From NCBI RefSeq assembly GCF_014203795.1, contig NZ_JACHJU010000001.1, forward strand, positions 682,001-746,000: a stretch of 64,000 nucleotides of DNA, read 5' to 3'. The notes beneath the pieces are model-generated. The model worked only from the letters and a program-made list of their open reading frames with translations. It was not told the origin of the DNA and made no database searches. The translations under genes were made by a program, and so were the position numbers. The number at the start of each line of letters is the position of its first letter. Positions within the stretch are counted from its first letter, which is position 1. Positions 33,086 to 40,850 of the stretch are shown here, piece after piece. Source of the stretch: Streptosporangium album. Lineage in GTDB: Bacteria; Actinomycetota; Actinomycetes; Streptosporangiales; Streptosporangiaceae.

Positions 33086-34315
33086 TCAGCCGGTGAGGGC
33101 CCGCTCGTCCTCCAGGTAGCGGGTGCGGCCCGCGTACCAGCCGGTCACGAGCTGCACCCCCACCACGGCGAACAGGAGCAGGAACGGCAGCGTCCAGCCG
33201 CGGGTCGACTCGTACATCACACCGACGATCAGGGGGCCGGCGCCCGCGATGAGATAACCGGCGCTCTGCCCGAAGGCCGACAGCGCGGCCGTGGCCTCCG
33301 GGGTACGGGTACGGAGGGCGAGCATGGTCAGCGCGAGCGGGAAGGATCCCATCCCGATGCCGACCAGCATCGCGGACCCCCAGGCCAGATCCGCCGGGGC
33401 CAGCCAGAGACCGAGGAAGCCGACCACGTAGAAGGCCACGAACGTCGCCACCACGGGCCGCTGGTCGGCGAACTTCGAGGCGATCCAGGGCACGACCATC
33501 GAGACCGGGATGCCGATCGCGGTGAAGACGCCCAGCACCAGCCCGGCCTGGCCGGTGGTGTAACCGCCATCGATGAGGATCTTGGGCAGGAAGCCGAACA
33601 TGATGTAGGCCACCATGCTCTGCGTACCGAAGTACGCGGCGACCGCCCAGGCCAGCTTGCTCCGGACCAGGGCCCGGGGACCGAGATCGTTGCTGCCCGT
33701 GTCCCGCTCCGGCTCACTGCGCAACAGCGCAAGCCACGGAATGGCGGCGACAGCGGCCAGCGCCGCCCACACCCCGAGGGCAACGTGCCAGTTGCCGTCG
33801 GCGGCCCGCTCGATCGGCACGGTCGCGGCGGCCGCGAGCATCGTGCCCACCGCGAGCGCGGTGGTGTAGACGGTGGTCATGGTCCCGGCCCGGCCCGGGA
33901 AGTGGCGCTTGATCAGGGTGGGGATGAGCACGTTGCCCACCGCGCCCCCCGACAGCGCCAGGGCGCTGCTGAACAGGAACACCCCCGCGGAGCCCACCAT
34001 CGCGCGGATCAGCAGACCCGCACCGAGAGTGACCAGGGCGAACAGCAGCAGCCGGTGTTCGCCGACCTTCCTCGCCAGCGACGGCGTCATCGCACCGACC
34101 GACGCGAAGATGAGCACGGGCAGCGTGGTGAGAAGACCGACGCCCACTCCCGACATGCCCAGGCCCAACGTGATCTGGTCGAGGACCGGCCCCACACTGG
34201 TGACGGCGGTGCGCAGGTTCAGCGCGGCGAGGACGATGCCCGCCACGAGCAACCAGGCAAGAGATCCCGTCGTCTTACCGGTGCGGCCCCGTGTCTCCTG
34301 GGTTAGCACGGTCAT
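33086..34315 (-). CDS. MFS transporter, CynX/NimT-like
   Basis: A 409-residue transporter of 12 helices: first helix LVAGIVLAALNLRTAVTSVG, P-rich GPVLDQITLGLGMSGVGVG and the mid-protein FGFLPKILIDGGYTTGQAGL are typical of CynX/NimT proteins (cyanate or nitroimidazole transport homologues). ATG 34315 is preferred over the 20-residue longer frame because residues before it are arginine-rich noise. A strong inverted repeat lies 27-55 bp upstream of the start and is probably its operator. Confidence 0.88.
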   Translation of the reverse strand: MTVLTQETRGRTGKTTGSLAWLLVAGIVLAALNLRTAVTSVGPVLDQITLGLGMSGVGVGLLTTLPVLIFASVGAMTPSLARKVGEHRLLLFALVTLGAGLLIRAMVGSAGVFLFSSALALSGGAVGNVLIPTLIKRHFPGRAGTMTTVYTTALAVGTMLAAAATVPIERAADGNWHVALGVWAALAAVAAIPWLALLRSEPERDTGSNDLGPRALVRSKLAWAVAAYFGTQSMVAYIMFGFLPKILIDGGYTTGQAGLVLGVFTAIGIPVSMVVPWIASKFADQRPVVATFVAFYVVGFLGLWLAPADLAWGSAMLVGIGMGSFPLALTMLALRTRTPEATAALSAFGQSAGYLIAGAGPLIVGVMYESTRGWTLPFLLLFAVVGVQLVTGWYAGRTRYLEDERALTG

Positions 34316-34341
34316 GGGGGTGTCAGTCCTCCTTCGGCCCA

Positions 34342-34370
34342 GTCGCCCAATCGTAGGATGATTGGGCGAC
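34342..34370. promoter_or_regulatory. 11-bp inverted repeat, probable operator
   Basis: GTCGCCCAATC (34342-34352) and GATTGGGCGAC (34360-34370), spacer of seven bases, just upstream of the MFS gene. Perfect dyad and promoter-proximal position suggest a repressor site; its regulator is not obvious in the window. Confidence 0.6.
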
Positions 34371-34434
34371 CGCAACTGTAACAGGGAGGAAATGTCGTTC
34401 TGTTCCCGCCCCCGCGAACCCCTGACAACATGGA

Positions 34435-34473
34435 AGCCGGGCCACGCCTCCTCTTACAGGGCGTGACCCGGCT
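34435..34473 (-). terminator. Terminator-like hairpin after the two small membrane genes
   Basis: A 14-bp stem with one mismatch (34435-34448 with 34460-34473) lies 143 bp past the stop at 34616. The gene-free stretch 34316-34615 otherwise contains only the operator at 34342 and no convincing gene. Confidence 0.45.
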
Positions 34474-34615
34474 CTTCGACGTCAGACGCGGCCGTCAGAT
34501 GAGCGGCCCCGGCTCCGCCGGGGGCTCCTCGCCCGGCCGGCGCCCGGTCGTCCGGATGCTGCTCGGTGATCTCGGCTTCGAAATCGCGACGGACCCCGGC
34601 GGGCTCCGGCGCTGA

Positions 34616-34996
34616 CTAGGCGCGGCGCAAAAGCCAATAAAAACCGAGGATCGGCAGGACCATCGGGATGAACACGTAACCACTGCCGTAACCCGACCAC
34701 ACCGTGGCACGCGGGAACGCCTCGGGGTCGACCATGCTCAGCGTGCCGACGACGAGGACCCCGGCCATCTCGATGCCACAGGCGATCAGCGCCAGCCGCC
34801 GGTTACCCCGGGCCAGTGCCACGGTGAGCACGATGTAGACCACCGCGGCGAACGCCGACAGCGCGTAGGCCAGCGGGGCCTCACCGAACCGCGTCGCGAT
34901 CTGCACGGCGGCACGCGCCCCCGCGGCGAGGGCGAACACCCCGTAGATCGCGACCAGGGCCCGCCCCGGCCCGCTGCCGATCGCCGGCTCGCTCAT
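34616..34996 (-). CDS. Small hypothetical membrane protein
   Basis: A 126-residue protein with four hydrophobic helices (ALVAIYGVFALAAGARAAV, YALSAFAAVVYIVLTVALA, LALIACGIEMAGVLVVG, FIPMVLPILGFYWLL) and the segment SMVDPEAFPRATVWSGYGSG. Widespread in actinobacteria as a conserved hypothetical; function unknown. Its ATG overlaps the stop of the preceding gene by four bases. Confidence 0.75.
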   Translation of the reverse strand: MSEPAIGSGPGRALVAIYGVFALAAGARAAVQIATRFGEAPLAYALSAFAAVVYIVLTVALARGNRRLALIACGIEMAGVLVVGTLSMVDPEAFPRATVWSGYGSGYVFIPMVLPILGFYWLLRRA

Positions 34997-35355
34997 ACCG
35001 CCCCCTGCCAGATCTGCAACAGCCGCCCGACCATGACACAGATCGTGAAGCCCGCCACCGCGATCACGGCCGGCCCCCAGCGCGAGCGCTCACCGACCCC
35101 CCAGAACGCCGCAGCCGGCGGGATCACCAGGGTGCCGGCCAGATAGCCGATGAAGGTCGCCATCTCGTCCGGCCGCTCCCCCCGGACCAGCCCGGCGACC
35201 GCGAATCCGGCCTGGACCAGCAGGCCGATCTCCAGCACCCCGAGCGCCACGAGCAGAACGGTCCCCATCGGCCTGTCGCGCACGGTGGTCACCAGACTGA
35301 TCGCCACGATCACCAGGGAGAGCACGATCACGCCGGTCGCGAGCGGGCCGATCAT
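34993..35355 (-). CDS. Small hypothetical membrane protein, partner of the next gene
   Basis: A 120-residue protein with four hydrophobic helices (TGVIVLSLVIVAISLVTTV, VLLVALGVLEIGLLVQAGF, FIGYLAGTLVIPPAAAFWGV, AVIAVAGFTICVMVG). Forms a two-gene operon with the membrane protein that overlaps its stop; such pairs often make a heteromeric membrane complex, but there is no sequence evidence for its activity. Confidence 0.75.
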   Translation of the reverse strand: MIGPLATGVIVLSLVIVAISLVTTVRDRPMGTVLLVALGVLEIGLLVQAGFAVAGLVRGERPDEMATFIGYLAGTLVIPPAAAFWGVGERSRWGPAVIAVAGFTICVMVGRLLQIWQGAV

Positions 35356-35441
35356 AGAGACATCACAGGGACGGCAGACATGAGCAGTAGGGTACTGCCC
35401 GCTCCCCTCGCCCTCCGCTCCGCGGCACGTACGCTGGGGCC

Positions 35442-35939
35442 ATGGAGAAGGTCATGGTCAGCGCCTGCATGATGGGGCGGAAGGTCCGCTATGACGGAGC
35501 CGCCAAGACGAGTGGTGACGCGCTGCTGGCCACCTGGCGGCAGGAGGGCCGCCTCGTCCCGTTCTGCCCGGAGGTCGAGGGCGGGCTGCCCGTCCCCCGC
35601 CCGGCCGCCGAGATCGAGGGCGGCGCCGGGGGCACGGCCGTGCTCGCCGGAACCGCCCGAGTGCTGGCCACCGACGGCACCGACGTCACGCAGGCCTTCC
35701 TGGCAGGCGCCCGGGCGGCACTCGCCGCCGCCCAGGCCCTCGGTGTCAGGGTGGCGATCCTGAAGGAGGGGAGCCCCTCCTGCGGAAGCCTGACCATCTA
35801 CGACGGCAGTTTCGCCGGCCGCCGCCTGCCCGGCAGCGGCGTCACCACCGCTCTGCTCGAACAGCACGGCATCGCGGTGTTCGGCGAGGACCGCATCCCC
35901 GACGCCGGGATACGGCTCCGCGAGCTCGATGGAAGCTGA
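35442..35939 (+). CDS. DUF523 protein, thiouracil-desulfurase (TudS)-like
   Basis: A 165-residue protein with the complete DUF523 pattern: VSACMMGRKVRYDG, RLVPFCPEVEGGLPVPRPAA and ILKEGSPSCGSLTIYDG. The Cys in SAC, FCPE and SCG are the three expected ligands of the [4Fe-4S] cluster that removes sulfur from thiouracils in characterised TudS enzymes. The substrate here could also be another thiolated base. Divergent from the membrane pair and convergent with the next gene. Confidence 0.85.
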   Translation: MEKVMVSACMMGRKVRYDGAAKTSGDALLATWRQEGRLVPFCPEVEGGLPVPRPAAEIEGGAGGTAVLAGTARVLATDGTDVTQAFLAGARAALAAAQALGVRVAILKEGSPSCGSLTIYDGSFAGRRLPGSGVTTALLEQHGIAVFGEDRIPDAGIRLRELDGS

Positions 35940-35948
35940 GCGGCGCTC

Positions 35949-36398
35949 CTACGTCTTGGTGAGTTCCATGACCCAGTTGGTCTCCCAGGTCTTCTCGCCG
36001 TCGGCGGAGAACGCCTGCTCCCAGCGGGCGGAGACAGGCGTGATCTCCGACCAGATGAAACGGGCTCTGATCGGCATGCCCTCGTGGGTGTCGTCGCCGT
36101 AGAACTCACCCCGGCCGCCGGCGAACCGGCCCACGACCGGCGGGAAGAGCGTTCCGGTCCGGCTGCTGGCCCAGTAGAGGGACCACTCCTCGCGCTGGAC
36201 GTCGAACAGCCGCAGGGTGAATCCGGAGAACCCCCTGGTGGGGAAGGTGATCTCGTCGACGTTGGCCGCGCCGCCGAAAACGGGCCTGGCGACCGAGGTC
36301 GCGGGGAACTCGTCCCAGTCGGTACTGCCGGCGAACAGCGTGGTGAGCCTGCGGTTGGCCACCGCCCAGGTGCCGGTGAGGAAGTCGAAGTCGTTCAT
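35949..36398 (-). CDS. Hypothetical protein of DUF1579/lipocalin-like type
   Basis: A 149-residue cytosolic protein with a beta-rich profile: FLTGTWAVANRRLTTLFAGS, FPTRGFSGFTLRLFDVQREE, WSLYWASSRTG, GEFYGDDTHEGMPIRARFIW and ARWEQAFSADGEKTWETNW. Such sequences are often annotated as DUF1579 or heme/ligand-binding-like small barrels. Divergent from the WYL regulator, with a dyad TGACA-N5-TGTCA between the two, so it is the probable target of that regulator. Confidence 0.65.
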   Translation of the reverse strand: MNDFDFLTGTWAVANRRLTTLFAGSTDWDEFPATSVARPVFGGAANVDEITFPTRGFSGFTLRLFDVQREEWSLYWASSRTGTLFPPVVGRFAGGRGEFYGDDTHEGMPIRARFIWSEITPVSARWEQAFSADGEKTWETNWVMELTKT

Positions 36399-36421
36399 GC
36401 GGTGAGACTAAATCCGGACCA

Positions 36422-36438
36422 CTGACACCTACTGTCAG
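36422..36438. promoter_or_regulatory. Dyad operator between WYL regulator and its divergent neighbour
   Basis: CTGACA (36422-36427), five-base spacer, TGTCAG (36433-36438). It lies 24 bp from both start codons. TGACA-N5-TGTCA dyads are what I would expect for YafY/WYL-type regulators; proposed operator for both genes. Confidence 0.65.
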
Positions 36439-36461
36439 CGTTTTCCAAGATAATTCAGCTC

Positions 36462-37487
36462 ATGCGCGCGAGCCGGCTCCTCTCCCTGCTGATGTTGCTC
36501 CAGACCCGTGGCCGGATGACCGCGCAGGAGCTGGCAGCCGAGCTGGAGGTCTCGGTCCGGACCGTCTACCGGGACGTGGAGTCGCTCCACTCGGCCGGTG
36601 TCCCCCTGTACGGCGACGCCGGCCCCTCAGGCGGTTACCGGCTGCTGGAGGGCTACCGCACCCGGCTCACCGGCCTGACCTCGGAAGAGGCCGAGTCGCT
36701 TTTCCTCGCCGGGATGCCGGGGCCCGCCGCCGAACTCGGGCTCGGGTCGGTGGTGACGGCCGCCCAGCTCAAGCTCATGGCCGCGCTCCCGGTCGAGCTC
36801 CGCGACCGGGCCGGGCGGATACGCGAGCGTTTCCACCTCGACACCCCGACCTGGTACCACGGCGCCGACGAGACCCCGCATCTGGCGGCGGTCGCCGACG
36901 CGGTGTGGAACGAGCGCCGGCTGGAGATCCGCTACCACCGGTGGAAGGCCCCCCGGGAGGTGGTGCGGAGGCTGGAGCCGTACGGGCTGGTGCTCAAGGC
37001 CGGCCGCTGGTACCTCATCGCCTGCGGCGGCGGCGAGGACGTACGCACCTACCGGGTCTCCCAGATCCGCGAGCTGCACACGCTCCCGGAAACCTTCACC
37101 CGTCCCGCCGGATTCGATCTCGCCGCCCACTGGAACGGCGCCCTGGAGGAGTTCGAGGCACGGCTCCTGCAGGGCGAGGCCGTCGTCCGCCTCTCGCCGA
37201 ACGGGATGGAACGCCTGCCCGACATGGTCCGCCCCGCCGTCCTGCGGGCGGCCGAGGCCGGCGCCGAAACTCCGGACCCGGACGGCTGGACACAGGTCAC
37301 GGTCCCCATCGAGTCGCTCTCGCACGCGCTGAGCGACTTCCTGCGGTTCGGCGAGGACCTGGAGGTCGTCTCCCCCGCCGAGCTCCGCGACCTGATGGCG
37401 GCGACCGCCCAGTCCCTGGTACGGCTCTACGATGCGTCTGCGGGCCGGCCGGGGATCAGTAGACGCCCTCAGACCGTGAGACGGTGA
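36462..37487 (+). CDS. YafY-family WYL-domain transcriptional regulator
   Basis: A 341-residue regulator: N-terminal HTH_11 (LLSLLMLLQTRGRMTAQELA, VSVRTVYRDVESLHSAGVPL, GGYRLLEGYRT), a central WYL domain (LEIRYHRW, LEPYGLVLKAGRWYLIACGG, TYRVSQIREL) and a C-terminal WCX extension ending in LLRFGEDLEVVSP-like residues. WYL domains sense ligands, sometimes nucleic acids or small metabolites. Divergent from a DUF1579-like gene across a 63-bp region containing an obvious dyad. Confidence 0.9.
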   Translation: MRASRLLSLLMLLQTRGRMTAQELAAELEVSVRTVYRDVESLHSAGVPLYGDAGPSGGYRLLEGYRTRLTGLTSEEAESLFLAGMPGPAAELGLGSVVTAAQLKLMAALPVELRDRAGRIRERFHLDTPTWYHGADETPHLAAVADAVWNERRLEIRYHRWKAPREVVRRLEPYGLVLKAGRWYLIACGGGEDVRTYRVSQIRELHTLPETFTRPAGFDLAAHWNGALEEFEARLLQGEAVVRLSPNGMERLPDMVRPAVLRAAEAGAETPDPDGWTQVTVPIESLSHALSDFLRFGEDLEVVSPAELRDLMAATAQSLVRLYDASAGRPGISRRPQTVRR

Positions 37488-37618
37488 CGCTACCCGGCTA
37501 CGTCCTACTCATCCGTGATGCGCCCGTAGTGGCCGCACACCGCCCGCCCCCTTCGCCACCACCGTCTCACGCACTCGGACGAGCTCGCCAACGGCCACGC
37601 AGACCTGGAAAACAACGA

Positions 37619-37651
37619 GATCCCATCCGATCAAGATGATCGGATGGGATC
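37619..37651 (-). terminator. Terminator of tRNA-Ala copy 3
   Basis: 15-bp perfect stem (37619-37633 with 37637-37651), AGA loop, minus-strand tail TCGTTGTTTT. One base pair differs from the copy-1 stem and is changed on both arms. Confidence 0.85.
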
Positions 37652-37692
37652 TCGTCAACGTCCTTCAGGCCATCTCAAGAACGGCCCAGAAG

Positions 37693-37765
37693 TGGAGCTA
37701 TGGGGATTCGAACCCCAGACCTCCTCCATGCCATGGAGGCGCGCTACCAGCTGCGCCATAGCCCC
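37693..37765 (-). tRNA. tRNA-Ala, anticodon GGC (copy 3)
   Basis: 73-nt cloverleaf identical to the other two copies; anticodon GGC in loop ATGGCAT; CCA not encoded. Downstream of the rsfS/phosphatase genes on the same strand. Confidence 0.95.
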
Positions 37766-37846
37766 TGGTCACCGCTTCGAGTGCTCTCGTTGCGGCGCCT
37801 CGGAAGCATATAGGGACATCGACATGTTCACCTAATCGACGGCCGT

Positions 37847-37880
37847 ACGGCTCGCGCCCGTCATCTCGGGCGCAAGCCGT
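37847..37880 (-). terminator. Terminator of the rsfS-phosphatase operon
   Basis: 14-bp stem with one G-U-compatible mismatch (37847-37860 with 37867-37880), six-base loop, ten bases past the phosphatase stop. No U-run. Confidence 0.6.
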
Positions 37881-37889
37881 GCCACCAGA

Positions 37890-38522
37890 TCAGTCTTCCG
37901 TGGCCTCGGGACTGTCGTCACTCTGGACCGGCTCGGGGAGCGTTCCGGCGTTGTGCTCAAGCAGACGCCAGCCCTTGCGCGCCTCCTCCAACACCGACCA
38001 CGAGCAGTTTCCCAGACCTCCCAGAGCGGGCCAGAGCTCCTCCGGAAGACCCATCAGCCTGGCGATGCCAAGCCGGATCGCCGCCCCGTGGGAGGCGATC
38101 ACCAGCAGGCCGCCGGAGTCGAGTTCGGCCGCCCAGCGGCGGATCGACGTCGACACCCTCTCGGCCACGTCGGTGACGTGCTCGCCTCCCGGAGCCTCCC
38201 AGGCGGTGAACTCGCGGGGCCAGCCGGTGGAGATCTCCTCACGGGTGAGGCCCTCCCACTCACCGCCCCCGCGCTCACGCAGGTCCTTGTCCACGGTCAC
38301 GTCAAGGCCGGCGACACGGCCGAGCGCCGAGGCGGTGTCCAGCGCCCGCTGCAGGTCGGAAGAGACGATCATGTTGGGGCGGAGCGAGGCGAGCAGCGAG
38401 GCGGCGCGGGCCGCCTGCGCCACACCGGTCTCGTCCAGCGGGATGTCGCTGTGGCCCTGGAAACGTTGCTCGACGTTCCACAGGGTCTGGCCATGCCTCA
38501 GGCAGACGACACGGCGACTCAC
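37890..38522 (-). CDS. Histidine phosphatase family protein (phosphoglycerate-mutase-like)
   Basis: A 210-residue protein with the catalytic RHG motif at the start (VVCLRHGQTLWNVEQRFQGH), LDETGVAQA, the phosphate-pocket Arg in IVSSDLQRALDTA, the acid ERGGGEWEGLT and the second His in LLVIASHGAAIRLGIA. Cofactor-independent broad phosphatases of this family often follow rsfS in actinobacteria. The C-terminal tail is acidic. Start overlaps the rsfS stop by four bases. Confidence 0.88.
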   Translation of the reverse strand: MSRRVVCLRHGQTLWNVEQRFQGHSDIPLDETGVAQAARAASLLASLRPNMIVSSDLQRALDTASALGRVAGLDVTVDKDLRERGGGEWEGLTREEISTGWPREFTAWEAPGGEHVTDVAERVSTSIRRWAAELDSGGLLVIASHGAAIRLGIARLMGLPEELWPALGGLGNCSWSVLEEARKGWRLLEHNAGTLPEPVQSDDSPEATED

Positions 38523-38926
38523 TCAGTTACCGCCTCGCGGGCGCGCTGGGCGGCGGCCTGCCGCACGCTGTCCGGCAGGGAGATGGAAGGACAGTCCTTC
38601 CACAGACGCTCAAGAGCGTAGAAGGTGCGGTCCTCCTCGTGCTGGACGTGCACGACGATGTCGATGTAGTCCAGGAGAACCCAGCGCCCCTCCCGCTCAC
38701 CCTCGCGGCGGACGGGCTTGGCGTCGGCCTCGATCCGCAGCCTGTCCTCGATTTCGTCGACGATGGCGCGGACCTGGCGGTCGTTGGTGGCGGAGCAGAG
38801 CACGAACGCGTCGGTGATGACGAGCTGCTCGCTCACGTCGTAGGCAAGAATGTCGTCGGCCAGTTTGTCTGCCGCGGCCTCGGCGGCGAGCCTGACGAGC
38901 TGTACGGATCTGTCGGTTGCGGTCAC
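38519..38926 (-). CDS. rsfS: Ribosome silencing factor RsfS
   Basis: A 135-residue RsfS/Iojap protein: LVRLAAEAAADKLADDILAY, LVITDAFVLCSATNDRQVRA, VLLDYIDIVVHVQHEEDRTF and YALERLWKDCP. It binds ribosomal protein uL14 on the 50S subunit and blocks subunit joining in starvation. GTG 38926 is preferred over ATG 38962, since a GGAGG lies 13 bases before the GTG and homology begins there. Position between nadD and the phosphatase is the conserved actinobacterial order. Confidence 0.92.
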   Translation of the reverse strand: MTATDRSVQLVRLAAEAAADKLADDILAYDVSEQLVITDAFVLCSATNDRQVRAIVDEIEDRLRIEADAKPVRREGEREGRWVLLDYIDIVVHVQHEEDRTFYALERLWKDCPSISLPDSVRQAAAQRAREAVTE

Positions 38927-39063
38927 GGTGTCGGTTAGTCCTCCTGTAGTCGGCGCTGTCACCTATCAGAGTGCCCGATCGGGCGCCCGTTGAAGAGGTG
39001 TCGTAGGTACAACGCCTGCCGTGTGCCACCCGATTCCGCGCCGCAGACGGATCAGCGACCCGG

Positions 39064-39696
39064 TCAGGGGCTCACGGAGCGGTAAAGACCGCGCTTGTTG
39101 ATGTACTGAACGATACCGTCAGGCACTAGATACCAGATGGGGCGTCCCGTGGCCACCCGTTCCCGGCACTCCGAGGACGAAATGGACAGTGCCGGAATCT
39201 CCACCAGGCTGACCCTGCCCTCCGGCAGCCCCGGGTCGTGCAGATGGTGCCCGGGCCGGGTGGCACCGACGAAGTGCGCGATGGTGAACAGCTCGTCGAC
39301 GTCGCGCCAGCTCAGGATCTGGGCGAGGGCGTCGGCTCCGGTGATGAAGTACAGCTCGACGTCCGGGCCCCAGGCGGTGGCGATGTCACGCAGGGTGTCG
39401 ATGGTGAAGGTCGGGCCCGGTCGGTCGATGTCCACCCGGCTCACCGAGAAGCGCGGGTTGGAGGCGGTCGCGATGACCGTCATCAGGTAGCGGTCCTCGG
39501 GCGCGGACACCGTCCTGTCGGCCTTCTGCCACGGGCGGCCGGTCGGCACGAAGACCACCTCGTCGAGGTCGAAGTGGTGGGCGACCTCGCTGGCGGCGAC
39601 CAGGTGCCCATGGTGGATCGGGTCGAAGGTGCCGCCCATGACGCCCAGTCGTCGCTTCCCCTGACCGGTAGGCGCGTTCATCATGGGAGGGACCAT
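39064..39696 (-). CDS. nadD: Nicotinate-nucleotide adenylyltransferase
   Basis: About 205 residues with nucleotidyltransferase signatures: [20 protein letters not shown] (GTFDP and HxxH) and [14 protein letters not shown] (ISSxxxR). It adenylates nicotinate mononucleotide in NAD synthesis. The true start may be ATG 39681 or 39684 (MNAPTGQGK); the longer ORF adds five residues. Followed after a 140-bp gap by rsfS. Divergent from the M48 peptidase gene. Confidence 0.92.
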   Translation of the reverse strand: MVPPMMNAPTGQGKRRLGVMGGTFDPIHHGHLVAASEVAHHFDLDEVVFVPTGRPWQKADRTVSAPEDRYLMTVIATASNPRFSVSRVDIDRPGPTFTIDTLRDIATAWGPDVELYFITGADALAQILSWRDVDELFTIAHFVGATRPGHHLHDPGLPEGRVSLVEIPALSISSSECRERVATGRPIWYLVPDGIVQYINKRGLYRSVSP

Positions 39697-39758
39697 ACGC
39701 GTAAGCCGTGCGCGGCTTTTAGCCGCCCCCCGCGCGTGCCCGACGGACCCGACGTAGC

Positions 39759-40784
39759 ATGCCGGACATGACCACCACCCCGGATCGCAACCGCGTGCAG
39801 CTTCCCGGAATCAGCTCACGTGCCTACGAACATCCCGCTGACCGGTCCGCGCTGGTCGCCCTGCGCTCGCTCAGCGGATTCGACACGGTGCTCAAGCAGA
39901 TGTCCGGACTGATCAGCGAGCGCCGCCTGCGCCTGATCTACCTCGCCTCGGCCGTCCGCACCAGTGACACCCAGTTCCGTGTCCTGCACGACATGGGCCG
40001 CGACGCCGCCTACGCGCTCGACCTCCACCGCATTCCCGAGATCTACGTCCAGCAGAACCCGCTGGTCCAGGCGAAGGCGATCGGCTTCGACGACCCGTTC
40101 ATCGTCGTCTCCACCGGCCTGCTCGACCTGATGGACTCGGAGGAGCAGCGTTTCGTCATCGGGCACGAGACCGCGCACATCCTCTCCGGCCACGCGGTCT
40201 ACCGCACGATGCTGGACATCCTCACCCGCCTGGCCACCCGGGTGGCCTGGATCCCGCTCGGCTACATCGGCCTGCGCGCGATCGTCGCCGGTCTGGAGGA
40301 GTGGCATCGCAAGTCCGAGCTCTCCGCCGACCGCGGTGGCCTGCTCTGCGGCCAGGACCCCGATGCCGCCCTGCGGGCCCTGATGAAGCTCGCCGGAGGG
40401 TCGCGCCTGCACGAGATGAACATCGAGGCCTTCCTCGACCAGGCACGGGAGTACGACACGGCGGGCGACGTCCGCGACGGCCTGCTCAAGGTCCTCAACC
40501 TGCTCGGCACCACCCACCCGTTCGCGGTCTCCCGGGTGGCCGAGCTGGACAAGTGGCGCCGCGGCGGCGAGTACGACGCGATCATCGGAGGCACCTATCC
40601 CCGCCGTACCGACGACGCGAACGCCAAGATCTCCGAAGAGGTCAGAGCCGCAGCCCGTTCCTACCGCGAGTCCTGGTCGCAGTCCCAGGACCCCTTCATC
40701 GGCGTCCTGCGCGACGTGGCCGAGGGCGCGGTCAACGCGGGAGAGCGCATCTTCAACCGCTTCTCACGCCGCGACGGTAACTAG
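39759..40784 (+). CDS. M48-family zinc metallopeptidase
   Basis: A 341-residue protease with zinc motif HETAH ([17 protein letters not shown]) and the third ligand in [15 protein letters not shown] hydrophobic stretch ([15 protein letters not shown]) lies between them; there is no multi-helix HtpX membrane region, so this is a peripheral or soluble type. ATG 39768 (MTTTPDRN) is an alternative start. The C-terminal region [16 protein letters not shown] resembles other actinobacterial members of unknown substrate. Ends in a strong bidirectional terminator. Confidence 0.88.
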   Translation: MPDMTTTPDRNRVQLPGISSRAYEHPADRSALVALRSLSGFDTVLKQMSGLISERRLRLIYLASAVRTSDTQFRVLHDMGRDAAYALDLHRIPEIYVQQNPLVQAKAIGFDDPFIVVSTGLLDLMDSEEQRFVIGHETAHILSGHAVYRTMLDILTRLATRVAWIPLGYIGLRAIVAGLEEWHRKSELSADRGGLLCGQDPDAALRALMKLAGGSRLHEMNIEAFLDQAREYDTAGDVRDGLLKVLNLLGTTHPFAVSRVAELDKWRRGGEYDAIIGGTYPRRTDDANAKISEEVRAAARSYRESWSQSQDPFIGVLRDVAEGAVNAGERIFNRFSRRDGN

Positions 40785-40795
40785 ACGCCAACCAT

Positions 40796-40830
40796 AAAAA
40801 GGTCCAGAAGCTCATCTTCTGGACCTTTTT
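40796..40830. terminator. Bidirectional Rho-independent terminator
   Basis: AAAAAGGTCCAGAAG - CTCAT - CTTCTGGACCTTTTT: a 15-bp perfect stem with A- and T-runs on both ends, between the convergent M48 peptidase and kinase genes. Confidence 0.95.
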
Positions 40831-40850
40831 CGGCGAGGAGCCGACAGCCC

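Larger units (their letters stand above)
37574..37765 (-). repeat. tRNA-Ala cassette, copy 3 of 3
   Basis: 192 bp colinear with 6665-6856. This copy sits beside the histidine phosphatase-rsfS-nadD genes, the position a tRNA-Ala(GGC) gene often has in actinobacteria as I recall, so it is probably the ancestral copy. Confidence 0.8.
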
